Shown piece by piece: positions 21,304-35,039 of a stretch of 64,000 nucleotides of DNA (the stretch's first letter is position 1; each line of letters starts with the position of its first letter). Below the pieces are notes generated by a model. It made no database searches. It saw nothing but the letters and a program-made list of their open reading frames with translations, and was not told where the DNA came from. Made by a program: the position numbers and the translations under genes. The stretch spans positions 186,001 to 250,000 of the forward strand of contig JAKOGH010000783.1 in NCBI GenBank assembly GCA_024811115.1, in the 5' to 3' direction. The stretch is from Terana coerulea. Taxonomy: Eukaryota > Basidiomycota > Agaricomycetes > Polyporales > Phanerochaetaceae.

Positions 21304-23263
21304 GACGGAACGGGACAAGTGCTCCGCGGTCAGGACGCCGCTCAAAAACACCAACAAAATAGAGAAATAACCAACTTTAGTGGCTTGCGCACTCGCCGTC
21401 AGAGACATCGCTCTGAGTCCAAATTATATTTGAGGGACCGTGGGTGGAGAGTGAGGCAGGATGAAGTCGGCCACAGCGTGTGTCACAGCAAGATGGCGGT
21501 GAACAACAAGGTGGGAACCCTAAACTGAGAGCCAAACAAATGGGGTGCGTGGCTTGCATAAACGGTCACAAAACGTGCGGCCGAATATGCAGGCAGTCAT
21601 ACAAGAAGTCAGGATAAGTGAACGGGACAACAGCGGTGGTTCGTATGGTATCTGAGCGAGTAGAGAAAGAGCAACCAACGTAGACAGAACTGTCACGACA
21701 CCGACGGCAGATATAGGATACAACGAAATATATTCTCTGAACTCAGAGCTACGAACATTGTGGACTAGACTACCCAAGAAAGCAAAGCAACCATGCGGCG
21801 AGGTATGGAAGAGGTGCCTGCCAATAGCGAGTGCCATTATAGAGACTTCGGAGGACGACGGTGTACGAGGAAGGGAGACAGAGGAGGTAGTAACGATGTC
21901 TTGGGACGGTGGCGAATACGTGTGCTGCCACGAGCACGGGAGCACATCTTCCGTCACGACAAAAAGAACAGTAACCCCAGGTACCAGTGAGAGGTAATAC
22001 AGTGCTCACCACGGCGCAAACCCGCCAGTAGTGCACCGAATACTCTTCTAACATCTCCATAACACGACATCGAGTGCACACAATAGATGTAATGACGAGC
22101 ACATATGAACGATGAGGGATAGAATAGCCTATCCTCAACGGCATGAGTGGTAGAACATCCCCAACATGGCTGTAGACGAACCTTGTGGAACCATGAAACT
22201 GCTTCACGATTTGAAGCATCCTCAAGGATGATAGACCGTGAAAACGGCCATAGGTCCAATTCAACTGCTTTCACTGAACTACCGACCGCTGCGCTGGAGA
22301 TAGGCCAGAACCGTAAGCCCGCGGGAGAACGCTTTACGCATGCCCTACCTCGAGGGCTGCAGAAATTCGTCCTGTGTTTCGTCGCGATTAGGGCCCGCAC
22401 CGCTGCCTCAATCAGTTATGATCTTCGCGACCTCACAGGACCGACAACTTCCTCCGACACCTCGGGAGCAACCAGGCGCTTCTCTCCGTTCGGCGCATGA
22501 CGCTTCTTCATCGGCGTCCTGGACAGACGATGAATGCCGAGACTCTGAAGTAACAACCCCGGCAAGAGTAGGCGAGCGGAGCAGACGCTTGAATCCACGA
22601 ACGGCACAACCTAGCGGAACAGGCACTTCAACGCCCATACGTCATTTTATTTCTGGATGCCCGGGACATCGGCACGGGTCTGGGAACGATCTACAAGTCA
22701 ACGGATGCCTTGCGATGCGACACGGACAAGATTTACTCACTCGGTGCAGTTAGAGCGAAGAATGCCGAGCCATGCCGTAGAGAGTTAACAGAATCGCTAA
22801 CCGTAAGGAGACGAGGCTATGCATCCCAAGCGGAGATGCGGTGACGAGACGGCTGGCTGCTGGCTAGCAATCGCATTTATATCGGCCGAGGGCAAGGTGT
22901 CCCCACGACTAGGCCATCGCGGTCGGTATAGAGGAAAGCTGTGCCACGTTTGCGAAGGGAGGCATGTAGTAAGACGCGCCGTGATATCCGATTACGGAGA
23001 GCAAGGTAGACGCAGAGCCGAAGGATCGCAAAAGGGCCTGCTAGGGAAAACGGGGAGATGGTGGTGGTTCGAGATCAAGAGGGGATGGAAAATGCCGAGG
23101 TCGTTTCGGGAGTATAGCGGCGCCTGGTGCTGCGTAGCGCCAGAGATGCCAACTGCGTAGGTGCTGTGCTGCGTAGCGGCCGACGAGCCTCGCCACAACT
23201 CTACACGTAACCACCTCCTGGGCAGTCTCCCAATTGCTTCTGACGACGTCCAAGCCCTCCATC
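21304..23263. other. Intergenic region with a possible unresolved membrane-protein gene
   Basis: About 2 kb between FUN30 and the carrier gene. On the minus strand between about 21540 and 22080, overlapping frames encode hydrophobic stretches (for example AVGVVTVLSTLVALSLLAQI), which hint at a small multi-exon membrane protein. I could not connect them with splice sites into one frame, so no gene is called. The rest shows nothing recognisable. Confidence 0.3.
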
Positions 23264-24523
23264 ATGTTGCTCGAGTTTCTGGGACTGCTCATTTCTTTGG
23301 CGATGTACATGGCCGTCATCGTCCCTCTGACCGGTGCGCTAGTGCGCTTGAGGGCGAACTTCAATCCAAAGTCCCTTCAACTGGACGCGGAAGGTGCTGC
23401 AGAGCCCCATACGGGACCTGTAGTCACCTCGTTCTTTGGAATGCTGAGAAGAGTGAAGCGGGTTGAGGTGTGTTTCTTGATGTTTCACTCGGGTTGCGTC
23501 CGCCGTTCTTACCTGTTTTCTAGGGCTGGGCTGGACTATACAAGGGCTTTAGTACGTCCCATTTGTGTGCATCCGTCACGAAGCTCACTATGTGATGTAG
23601 TGCCGATGGCGGTGGAGCTCTCGCTTCTCACTGTCTTTGTGCTTATTGCATTGGACAGCGATGCAGTTCGTTACGGAGCCCGGGTGCCGCGGACAGGTGT
23701 CCTAGGCACTTTTGCCTATGCGACGACAGCGATAATTTTGAACCTCCCGGCAGTAGTTATCACTTACAGGCGAGTTGCCTCGATATCATAGAGGGCCGCA
23801 TACTGAGACCTAGATTTAGAGCCATTACCACACCCTACAGGCTCCCATGGTTTAACCCCGTGCAATCCCTTCGCATTCTCTTGACACCCACCGAACGCCG
23901 CCGGCCCGTGGACCATCTTCCTCACTCCTGGCTTGTTTGCGGCCCAATTTCTCCATATTGCGTACAAAATCCTTTTGCTTGGCGGCCTGAGACGCCTTCT
24001 GCTGCCGGACTTCCCAAACATCGACCAAACCAACGCCGACGGCGCCATGCTGTTCAAGCTGGGCATCATGATCGTAGTGGGCCTGCTGAGCACGGTCATT
24101 CTTTGTCCCCTCGAAGTGCTCGGAACCAAGTTGGCCATTCAGCGCAACCACGCGGCCCCAGAGTACAACTCGGTTGCCCAAGAGGTGGAGGACGACGCAG
24201 TCACGGGTGAGGAGTATGCGGAGTACAGCGGCGCGGAAGAGGATGTCATAGGGTGAGTGTCCTCTTGTCTCTTGTCATGTCCGATAGACTTATGCCTGTG
24301 CCCCCTTGGCAGCCTCCGCCATGAGCGGGATCCGTACCTCGGCCTCGTCGACTGCGCCAAGAAGGTCACCCAAGAGGAGGGCTGGCAGGCACTGTACCGG
24401 GCTTGGTGGTTGACCGCGTTCGGCAGCTTGGGCAAATGCCCTTGGCTGAACAACGGTTCTTTGAGGCTCGGGATGGGCACGACGGGGAAACTCATGTCGA
24501 ACAAGGCAGTGGCATCTTGGTGA
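23264..24523 (+). CDS. Divergent mitochondrial-carrier-family protein (SLC25-like), 5' end uncertain
   Basis: Membrane protein with carrier-type repeats. EGWAGLYKGLMPMAVE and EEGWQALYRAWW follow the carrier EGxxxLYxG pattern, and CPLEVLGTKLAIQR resembles a degenerate PxDxxKx signature. The basic/acidic signature residues are poorly kept, as in several fungal carrier-like proteins. Exons seen are 23264-23467, 23524-23551, 23601-23769, 23841-24252 and 24313-24523. Intron 23770-23840 starts GCGAGT (GC-AG). One C near 23907 seems extra: removing it gives RRPWTIFLTPGLF. Coding-like sequence extends upstream of the ATG at 23264 to about 23181, so a 5' exon is probably missing from this model. The true stop could also be earlier if one A near 24437 is extra. 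Substrate unknown. Confidence 0.65.
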
Positions 24524-27500
24524 TACAATCACGCACAGCGCTGGGAAGCGATGATATGGCAGTGATGGACCATTGCTCTTACGTTCTTGTAGTCTCGGTA
24601 ATGTATGATAATTCCAGAGCTCGGGTTTGCACAACATACGCGGCGGGCTACGGACTCCACCCATGCAAAGGCGGGGCGCCCTTCGGTGAACGGAAGACGT
24701 AAGTGGTGCACTGCCCCGACTAGCGCTCCTTGTGGCGTCTAGTGGCGTCTGTAGAAGGGCTTGGCACTATGCCCGAATAGGCAAGGAAGGTTGTTCGCCC
24801 TTGTCGAAGGACTGGTTCCCTGGCAATGGGTGTGTACTTCCGTTTATCTCACGCATTGATTGGAACTCATGTCCGTCCTTTAGTCTGTGCTTTCACTCAG
24901 ATATGAGGCAGCATGAATGCTTGGGCGATTTTGAGGCAATAGCTACTGTCCCCGTGGAGCGGGTCGCGCGTGCTTCCTGCTCCTGCTCCGAGTCGAAGGA
25001 GGGCACCGAGAGCTCTACTGCCGTACAACGTTCGACGAAGCTCAGGCAAGGACATCGTATCGCACGCGGCTAGATTACCCACTGATATCGAACGGTCCGC
25101 AGGCTTTGCTGATTTGAGAAGCAACCATCGCCGCCTGAGGCGTCGCGTTCGAGCTCTTCAGCGGACAAAGGCGTTGCCGCGCGCATGTTCGGGGCCGTGG
25201 AGAACCTCGCGAACGCCGGAGGCGCACGCTAGCTCCGGTTAGCCTCGGGCGGCCTGCCATCGGTGGGATCCGCCTGCCTCGCCGTGCAGCCGCGAATTCA
25301 GTCGCTGTGTAAGTATCACTCGGCCTGCCTGAACTTTCGCTGTGGAACGCTACCTAACTCAATGCCTATCGCCTATATCAAGCCATGGCCTTCCGCTTCC
25401 TTAGGAGCAATCCATCACCATACGCGAAGGATGGAACGTTGTACAGCCTCTGGTCAACAAGACGACGCCCAGGCGGGTCTCTTCCATCGCTTCCTCCAAT
25501 GACGTGAGACCGGCTCATGAAGGGTGCTCGCGGGATACCAAGACGAGTCACCGAATATACCGCGTGATGTCCCATTGTCGCCGCCCTTCGTGGAACATTC
25601 GCTGGAGACCGCACGGTAGTAAGGGCTGCACCGATAGGGGCCGACTCCCAGACAGTGCCTGCCTGGCTCCAACCAAAGTGCGCCTTCCGTTTACGCCTGA
25701 GTTTACGCAGATCTGCTATACTTTTCCTCAGAGAAACAGCTCGGCACTAACGAGCCTCTCGGATAAATTTGTTATATGGCCCGCGTCGGGTCGGGGGCGC
25801 ACGGACTTGCCCGAACGATCAACAACACGGATGGTGCTGACCAGTCAGACTGTTGAACGCTACCCAGGTCCCCTTCAGCATGTGGTTGCGCAGCTAGTAA
25901 GTTTCCATGCAAGCAACATGCGGGTCGGAGAACTCATTCCGTGCTTCAATAGGCAGTCAGACAGCTTTCAAACACGCTTCAACTCGTGAGTTTAAACGCA
26001 TATCTTGATTAAATATCTGAGGTGCGTCATGCTATCAGTAGTTTATTCATGCTGTATTGACAGGCTTATAGCAATGCTCTCGCACGCATACTCCATTGGA
26101 AAGCTCGCTTAGATGACCGCCCATCGAGCTTTCCACCACCATGTTGCTAAATACCTATATGGGTAGCTGCATTCAATCAAGTCGGTGCTGAGCCCTCTAA
26201 GCCTATCTCGTTCTCATCCACGACATCACGGCAACCCTGGATGTGCGGCGCCACAACGACATCGTCCACCTGTCTCGTGCATTCCAGACGGTATTCCTTC
26301 GCTCGATTCTCGTCTCGGTGCCCGGAAGTTACCTGCCCAACAACAAACAAGTTTGATCTTCAAATTCCGCTACGACCGCCCAGGTGCCGACCCATAATTG
26401 TGGTGTGCTCTCGAGTGCATTCGCTACGCTTAACGCTCAACGGTGTCCCAGGAGATAACCGCCAGCTCCGTACATTACTCCAGGCACATTGTCCTCTTTC
26501 TCCCGAGGTGCGGGCCCTACGGCCGGGCCAGTGTTGGACGCTGGTTCTCAGAGAGTCCTTGTGCTACCTATGAACAAACCCGCCTCGTACGCCTTGGTGG
26601 AGAGTGTGTGGGCATCAGCGCGCGCGGGGGCCATGAACCAATCACCCACCGCTCGTCATGTCGGGACTCGCTTGCTCGTATAGGATACAGGTTGGCGGCA
26701 AGCACCATACACTCCGTGCGCACCTGCTCAGAAGGCATGCACCGCCTCGTCGCAGGCGATCGCTTGTGGGAATGCTCCTGCTCGTCGCTTAGGTGGCCTC
26801 CACCGATGGATCGGGGTCCAGTCAGGCCTGCGCTGAGGAGGCGGCGGTTCCCTCGAAGGTCCCTTGAAGTCACTGGTCGAACATGGCCACCCGCGTGAGC
26901 CGCCGCCTGCTCTATCGGCGGGCACCCCTGCCACCCTGCCCGCGTGCGAAGGTGCAACTCGAAGACGGACGCGCGAGGTATCCATGTTCCTGAAGTGCCT
27001 TCGTCAAGGGTCCGGGATTGTGTTTCTCGACCGTCGGACCCAGTCACATATCGGAGGAGCAGATTAGATTGTCCCAGGCGGAAACGACTTCCATATCGAG
27101 GTCGAGCCGAACTTTCTTCGCGCTCTCGTTCAGGACACGACATGTCTTCATGGGAGCGCAGCGATTCTCCGGCTTGGCACGCACGGGTATATTAGAAGGC
27201 AGGAAAGGGAAAGCCTGCCCATCGCTCGCTAAGGCGAGTAGAGGGCCGGTCTGATGACTTGACCGACTATGCGCCTCAGCATCACAATGCGGTACCCTCG
27301 GCGCCGTAGGCGATGGCTTTGTGGCAGCCAAGGCGGGGGAGAATGCCGCCGGCTGCCCTCAGGTGTCCAGGCCAAGGGTTTCGAGAGGCGTTGAGCAACC
27401 ATGGGATACCTCCGAGGAACCATCACTGTTTACCGCATCCACACGTTTATTGTGACATAAATCAAAAGATGCATTATCTTGGCTACAAGCCTGTTTTTGA

Positions 27501-29237
27501 GGTGGTATGGTTTCCATTCGCACGTATACTCCCACAGTCAACGCGGAGACTGGCACGTTCAGAGATCCGATTAAACTTTTCTTGGCGACGCGAGCTGCGC
27601 GCACGTCCAGTCTCGCACAGTGGCTGCGCGGAAGAAATAGCCATGGTTTGAGTTAAGGTGGATCGACATTAAAGTGAGCAAGTTGAACGAATTCCTTCGC
27701 ACAGTCGGTCTGTACATGTCGGGCCGTTTCAGGACAGACACTCAGTTTTGATGCCATCACATTAGACCGCCGGCTTCCTAACTGAGCAGCTGGTCCAGGG
27801 TTTCCTCCGGTCCACGACACCGCGGCGCAGATCACACGCCGTTAGGCCCGACTCTCCCGTGGACACTCGTACCGCCCACCCTCACAGGGCGCAATCCCTA
27901 AGCGGCTTATCAGATAAGATCTACCCACCGACTGCGGGAGCGCAGAGAGAGATTACACCTCGCCACGACGCCACATTCGCACAGGAGAGGCCCAGACGTC
28001 GACCCGGTCGCGATGCGCACCAGCAACGTCCAACAGCCCGGGGAAAAACTTGGCGATAGCCTCGATGGCGGTCGGTGGTAGCACACTATTTTCCATTGTC
28101 GTGGGTGCGTTCGGAAGAGGTTTCTCACTACGGATTGATTCGTTTCAGCTGCGCTTGGCGGCCACGCAATCGAATGGGGCGATTCTGTCGACGTCGCCTT
28201 ACGTGACAGCTTGTGCACAGAAGAAAGCGCGAACACAACTGATACATTCGTGCTGGGTATGCACGGTAGCAATCAATCCACCGGTGGCGTAGCTGGTCAG
28301 AATCGAAGCCTGTTCATCTCACGAGCACTGCGCAATAGCACCACGACCGGTCATGCAGGCTGGTGCGCGGTGTTGCTGACTGTGATCATAGTACGCCATC
28401 CGTCGCGGTCGCTGTCCGGTCACTGCATGACCAGGGCGGAGGCGTCGCCAGTAGCGGCCTGTGGTCGGGACAGCCCCGATTGCCGGAACGCTTGCGCACG
28501 CTTCTCGCAGAGGCTTCCCGTGTGTACGCCCAAGTCAATCAGAGAGAAGGGAGTCATATAGCCCCGGCGTGGGCAAGAATGGTCCTGTACCAGTGAGTGT
28601 CCGGTATTACGCATGCGAAATATTCAGACGCTCATAAGTAATATTTCGTCTGCCTTGCGTTGGCAGAAGGCTTTGCTGTACCGCGGTTCATCCACGGGGC
28701 ATTAGGCAAGAACCATAGGACATAGCACCCTGGTCCGCGTCCCCTTAGCCGCGCTCTAGGCAGGAAGGGGGGGGTCCGTGACTGCCGCGTAAGGGACCCA
28801 GGGAGAATAACCGAGTGAGTCTGATCGGTGGTCGGGGTCCATCGCGCGCGCTAATAAGAGTATTGATTGGCGCCATCCGGGGAGAACCAGGATTCGACCC
28901 TTGCAAAAACCGACCAGCTTAGGCAGGCGTTCGATAGGAAGGGGCAGATGAGATTGGCGATGGAGCGTCGAGAATGACAGTTCCACGTCGTGGGTCCGTG
29001 ATTGGATGTTTCCCCAAAACGACTGAGTTTAACTCGGCATTTCGCAGTACAAGCCCCCTTCATTCCACCTATCACGCTTCCCTCGATGCGTTATATAAAC
29101 GCACTGGCTATTCGCCCCAAGCCTACCCCCTACCATTGTTCCAAATCACCCAGCCAATAGCCACCATCCTCCGACTTACCTAGTCTTCAATCTTGCCCAT
29201 TTACCCTTGACCACTACCATCCTACTCTACGCTCGTC
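24524..29237. other. Gene-poor stretch of about 4.7 kb
   Basis: Only short overlapping frames on both strands, with no conserved domain, spliceable exon series, transposase or reverse-transcriptase motif that I can recognise. The last 150 bp are the promoter of the Zn2Cys6 gene. It could be ancient, mutated repeat DNA or long non-coding sequence. Confidence 0.45.
29092..29099 (+). promoter_or_regulatory. TATA box of Zn2Cys6 regulator
   Basis: TATATAAA about 140 bp before the ATG at 29238, with a pyrimidine-rich stretch after it typical of fungal start regions. Confidence 0.5.
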
Positions 29238-30749
29238 ATGTCCTCGTCACCGGAGCCCGCCACCCGCAAGAAACGTTCCAGCGACGCTGTCAAGAAGACT
29301 CCAGAGGATGACCACCGTCGTATGTCTGCGTATGTGCTACGCAAAGGCGAACCCCAACTTACCCTCTGTTACAGGGAAGCGCAGGAACAGGACGACCCAG
29401 TCATGCCTTAACTGCCACACTTCGAAGCGCATGGTATGCCATTCACCGGAGCTTGTGCTTGCGCAACCTCTGACACGTTGTCTAGTGTGATCGTAAACGG
29501 CCTTGTGGTCGGTGCACACAGCTTGGCCTGGTACGCTTGTGAACGTTCCCTTGCCTAATACGACCTTCTTATGCTTGGCATCCCAGACCGGACTCTGTGT
29601 TTACGAAGTGGATGATCCCAACCAGAGGTGCGGGTCATCCGTTCCATAGAGTCTGACACCTCCTGACGTCGCTCTTCCAGGAGCGACACGTCTGACGAGA
29701 AGGGCCGCCTGCAGAAGCGTGTTGCGGAACTGGAAAGCGTCATACGAGAGGTATGTCAGGAACACACCATGAGGTGATCCCGACTGACCGCTCGATACAA
29801 TTTCCAGTTGAAGAATAAGCCCCACCCGAGATGGGTCCAGACTGCAGTCGCCGATGCCCATAAGAGTCGTGGCAAGGAAATTCCAAAGATAGGGTCCGTG
29901 GCCTCGTCCTCCCGGAGCGCGTCAGAAGAAGCCGACTCCGGTGGATCGCCCGGAATCCACCTGCACCCGCCTTCACTCTCATCTTTGCGCACGACACCGC
30001 TTGACAGCGCCGTCTCATCGCCATCATCCTCCTCCGGCCTCAATACACCACTGAGCGCAAGCAGCCCCTCACCGGCGATCCTGACACCTATCGACGACGA
30101 AAGCGGATATGACCTCGCGTCGCTGCTATCCTCCTGTTACCCAGGGGGGACGGGTTTGGACGGCGGATTTGATACCCTGTTCGATGGCCTTATCCGGTCC
30201 GACAGTCTGGGTATGACGAACCCGGAGTCATGTCTCGTACACTCTGATAGCGTCCACTGCGGTTGCTTGGGCGAGTCGGGCAGCTACAACGTCGTACTCG
30301 AGCTCTCTCTGCGCCTGCGACGGGCAGCAGAAGCCCTCGGACACTTGTCAAAACACCACGCGTCGTCGTCGGACTGCCAGATACATCGACGCATCGCAGA
30401 CCTGGATCGTTATACCACGTAAGTCCTCCAATCACCGAGCCTCGGGGGCAATGCAGAAACTCAAACGGCTTTCCCATGCAGCGAGGCTCTTGCCAACGTC
30501 CATACTCCGGCGCTCAGCTACCCGCCATACACGACGCCCGCCCATTCCTCATTCCCCTCCCCGCAAGCCTCATCTCACGCCAGGACTCCCAACGTCGGTG
30601 GCACCATTGCGCCCCAATCGCTACACGCCAACATGCGCACGTGGGAATTCAAGCCCTCATCGGCTTATCCGAGCCCACCTTGCGATGACGCTTTCATGAC
30701 TTGGGAACCCTCGCGCCGGTCGTCGGACTGGGCGCAGTCAGGGTTATGA
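29238..30749 (+). CDS. Zn2Cys6 (Gal4-type) transcription factor
   Basis: Fungal binuclear zinc-cluster regulator. Residues 38-66 have Cys38-x2-Cys41-x6-Cys48-x5-Cys54-x2-Cys57-x8-Cys66, preceded by a basic stretch and followed by a short coiled coil (GRLQKRVAELESVIRELKN). The rest is Ser/Pro-rich, with a second Cys-containing patch (HCGCLG) and no fungal_trans domain that I recognise. Seven exons: 29238-29319, 29375-29433, 29486-29530, 29587-29627, 29681-29750, 29808-30418 and 30482-30749. They total 1,176 nt and 391 residues with no frame error. The zinc cluster is split by two introns. It stands alone in a gene-poor region, so its targets cannot be guessed from neighbours. Confidence 0.9.
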
Positions 30750-33700
30750 CGGCAAGGATCTGCACGGACTGCGCTGTGTTGTGTCGTAACTTATTTCATT
30801 GTCTTGTGTACTACAATGGGCCGCCGGCGTGCGCCCACGAGATACCTCCGCGTTTGTATTAGATAGTCTAGACGCTTGTCACCGTAGAAGCGTGAACCTT
30901 GTTGTTACCTGTTAGCCACACACGTATGCTCGTCAATCTGTATCTAAACGCCACCACGCCTGAAAGCCACACCTACGTCAGCCGCACTCTGGGCTGGGCT
31001 GTTGCAAACGCCCGCTCGCGGAGTCCGCGTCGGAACTTTAGGAGTTCGAGATGGTACCAGGACTCATCGGTCGGAGTGTCTGTCCGTGAATGGACCTAGG
31101 AATACCTGCGGGGATCTGGTCAGACACTACTCAAGTATCCTTCGCACCATAATCGAATCTTTTAAACTTGAATGAAGGTAAATAAGGAAGATCGTATTCC
31201 CTCGCGGCAATGTCACAATGGAGACTTACCAAGGAGGGGTGACCTGCGTTTCTTCTTAAGCTTCTTGGATTGATACATGAGGCATGGCAGGAACGATCAC
31301 CTCTATACGAACGGACTGTGTCCTGAATGAATTCGGACTTCGTACGCGTCTCATTGCGATATGAAGGTGCGACTCGGTGCTACAATTCTTCCACAGTGCG
31401 CCGTGAAATTTCACATCCGTTGAGTTCATAATGAACTGGGCAATGGTCTAGATTTCTAGACATGCCTTAGACATGCCTATAGGGTTGTTCGATGAGCATT
31501 GAGCCTTGAACGCGGGAAGCCAGACATCGCCAGTAGCACTCACTGATTACAACAGAGCGGCCCTGCGCGTCGTCGGAATCGGCGGAGCGCGAGCTGGTGG
31601 TACCCTCGGTGTCAGGACGTGTCTTCTCCGCGAGCAGGAGGGCGACAGGGAGCGCCCTGCACTGCCAAGCGAACTGATGCGTACGGACAAAGACTCCCTC
31701 GATTAACGGGACTCCCATTCCGACCGTCTCGGGCAATTATGCAGCCTGCCCGCAGCCTGCAGGACACTGAGCGTCGTACCGCCGGTTCGTCCATAGCGTT
31801 GACCGTCGCCATCTCCGGTGATGGACCCTGTCATCGGTTAGATCTCGCCAGTGCCACAATAACGCCACTTAGTCATCCCGAGGACGCTGAGGACTCAAAG
31901 AGGCCCATCTGGAAAGATCACCGTGGCCAAAATCAAAATGGGTGAGTTGAAGAGTCCAGAGAGATCTTCGAGCGCACTGTACCTCGCTGCTGCCCTGGCA
32001 CCCAACAGCACGGTCAGGGTCGTCGCACGGCCTTCGCCAATATGCGGCGAACTGATTGTGCGCCCCTCCTCGTGCTGACTGCCGCGAAGCAGTGTTGGGC
32101 GCCGCCGCATGGCTCACAAAGGGCTGGCGGGGCGCCAGGGAGCGACTAGGGGGCCGAGCACTGCAGCTCTTCCATTAGCCCTGCAGCATAAGGATGAGCT
32201 TGGCGTGCCAAGACCATGTTTAACAAACGTTCTTTGCTCACGGTCGTAAGAGGGCTCCTTCTCTTCACATAGCAAGAAGCCAGCTCGCATCAATGTTGGA
32301 GGCATGCTATCACGTTCCACGACTTCCAGCACCATGAGAGGCATATGCCCCACATGCAGGCAGGGAAGTTGGGGCCAGTGGTCTTCAAGCTTCGTGTCCA
32401 ATGCTCCGACCCTCTTTGTGTAACGTGCGCTCGCACACGGCCGACGGGCGGGGGCGCGTATGCATTGTTCTAGTCCCACGCCGCACAGCCATGCCAGATA
32501 GCGTGGAAATAGCAGAAGACGCTGTATTGGAAGTTATTCCGATAGCTTTCACTGCTCGCCTTCGCGGAAAGATATGCTCATCTGCAGAAGAATTCCATTG
32601 AAGGATGATCGAAAGACAACGGTCTGCTTGGGAGAGCAGAAGAGCATTCTGGGCGACCACGGGAGGCCGAGACCACCGGGCTGGTAACCAGGAGGCGCGA
32701 GAATAAAACCTACCAACAAAGAGCCCGCTCAGTAAACGACGCATCCACAGCAACGGTGCCGACGTACCGCAGTCGTGCTAAAGACATATAGCACGTAATG
32801 AGGATGCTGCGACCCCCGGCAACGCAGCCGACTCCTCCGCGGCCCTCTGAAGGACAAATTGTGCTCCAGAGGAACGGGCGCACCGATACTATAAAGACTA
32901 CTCGTGACGCTCGAGGCGATGCGTTCCAGCGGCACACCACGCGTGTATAAAGAACCTCCAAGTCATGTTACCCAGGGCCGTGTAATGGAACAGCAGTGCC
33001 AGTGACCACGCTGGAGAGGTGCCGCTGTTGGCCAAGCGTACGAATGAGAAAGTCACGATCGCTAGAGAAAGTCCGGTCAGAAATCTGAATTATACACCGA
33101 AAAGGAACACACGGGCTGCACAGTCGACATTCAACGCGGAAAGCTTCTGGGTCCGAATCGATACGCTTCGACAAACGAAGAACTCTCTGCGGACGCAGGA
33201 CCCTATAGATATTTGCCACGGATCACCGGAGTTCAGGCAACAAAAACCAGTCATGCAAGTCATACTAGCTGACCTGTCTGCGCTGAGGCCGTCCATTGTC
33301 GCCCTCATTGAACAACTATTATGATGCTTGATCCAGTATTTGCACTGGAGTCGGGAGATGTACATGAACCGCGCGGCGTGCGCAAAATGAAATGTTTCCA
33401 TATGTTGCGGCAAGTATACTGGCCAAGTAGCTAGGCATCCGCCAAGCCACAGTCTTGACTGCTCGGCGCGATGACCCTCGGAGCGAGACGGCGGCCATCG
33501 TCACCGAGTCGCCCTTGGGCACGACGATCATAGAAAATCTAATCGGATGATCCCGGGATCAGTGCACAAATGCTGCATAACTTCTCGATGAGGCTTACCG
33601 AGACTCAGTGGCCACAGTATCCGCAGCCCGTCGGTCGTCGCCTCAGGCTATCCGCTCGTCGCGGGGCGGGGGTGCGGGTTTGAACAACACTTGCCGTAAA

Positions 33701-33856
33701 CGGAAGCACTCGAAGGTTCACGAACAAACACGAACAAGCTTGATGCATCAATAGTTTGAAACTCCGATTTACTCAGCTTTCTGCGGCACGCTCGCGTTGA
33801 GGACGCTGTTCACTGCAGCCTGCGGCACCAACCATCTCGACTAACCGAGTCTCACC
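30750..33856. other. Gene-poor stretch of about 3.1 kb
   Basis: No recognisable protein, RNA or mobile-element signature. Short open frames on both strands lack domains and splice patterns. The right end contains the U2AF35 promoter. Confidence 0.45.
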
Positions 33857-34758
33857 ATGGCGTCTCATTTGGTACGCTAGCTTGTTGTGTGCTTACAGTA
33901 CCACCACGCTCATGCTGTGCTTCCTAGGCCAACATCTTCGGTACGGAGCAAGACCGTGTTAATTGCTCGTTCTACTACAAAGTGCGTGTGCACAGGTGTT
34001 CAATGTGAACCATCGTAGAACTAATCTCTCCCAACTCGGTGCAGATTGGTGCATGTCGGCACGGAGACAGGTGCTCGCGAAAGCACATCAAGCCCGCGTT
34101 CTCGCAAACCATACTTCTGCCGAACGTGTACCACAACCCCGCGCATGACCCAGTGTGCAAATTGACGGACAAGGAGTTGCAAGAGGGGTTTGATGCAGTC
34201 TACGAAGATCTCTACAGCGAACTGGCGAAGTTTGGGCACCTGCTGGAGTTGCATGTGAGTACCGTTTACGTGACGCGTACAACGTGATCTGACTCTTTCT
34301 AGGTCTGTGACAACGTCGGCGACCACCTCATAGGAAATGTATATGCCAGATATGAATGGGAAACGGAAGCACAAGCAGCTGTGGACAATCTGAACGACCG
34401 CTGGTATGCAGGTATGTAGTTCGCTGCTCTGTATTCTGTTTCATGTTGACGCTTTATCCACCGCTCAGGTCGTCCGCTTTACGCCGAACTGTCACCAGTA
34501 ACAGACTTCCGAGAAGCATGCTGCAGACAGAACGAGAACGGCGAATGCAATCGCGGTGGCTTCTGCAACTTCATGCATCTGAGACTAGCGTCCAAGCCAC
34601 TCGTTTCATCGCTCCGCGCCGGTCAACGGATCGAGAGGCGGCTGCACCCGCCACAGGCTACCGGCGGAGGCGGCTGGGAGCCCAGCAAGTCTCGTGCTCG
34701 CAGCGCCAGCCCGCGTCGGAAGGGCAACGACGGCGAGGATAGATGGACGCGGAAGTGA
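33857..34758 (+). CDS. U2AF1: U2 snRNP auxiliary factor small subunit (U2AF35)
   Basis: Splicing factor that recognises the AG at 3' splice sites as a partner of U2AF65. The order is: MASHLANIFGTEQDRVNC start, CCCH zinc finger 1 (CSFYYKIGACRHGDRC then H), an RRM of the UHM type (LLELHVCDNVGDHLIGNVY, YARYEWETEAQAAV) and CCCH zinc finger 2 (CRQNENGECNRGGFCNFMH). A short Arg/Ser-rich tail follows. Exons 33857-33871, 33928-33981, 34045-34254, 34303-34411 and 34469-34758 total 678 nt, 225 residues, with no frame error. The first coding exon is only 15 nt. The next gene, ALG14, converges on it with about 280 bp between. Confidence 0.95.
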
Positions 34759-35039
34759 TCATGCTAGGCAATCCTCGAGTCGTAGTCTTTATCGTCGCAT
34801 GTAGTATTGGTATCCTATCTATTTCCTTCGGGTATGTGCTTGTAAGTTCGTGAGCGTGAGTCAAAGGAGCTCCACCGGGGTTTCCTACAGAACGTCGAAA
34901 GACAAGCCGCCGCCTCTCGGCGGGCGGGCAGAGTTCAGCCCATTCATCGTGCTGGGCTCGTGAACAGCAACGACTGCGCTTATACGCTTAGTGAGAAAGA
35001 GCGGCAAGGAGCGTGGAGAGGGATGCGCACTTTGCAGGC

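Noticed and set aside
28866..28935. tRNA-like T-arm (TCGAATCC) on the minus strand
   Set aside because: No matching acceptor, D or anticodon arms could be folded around it.
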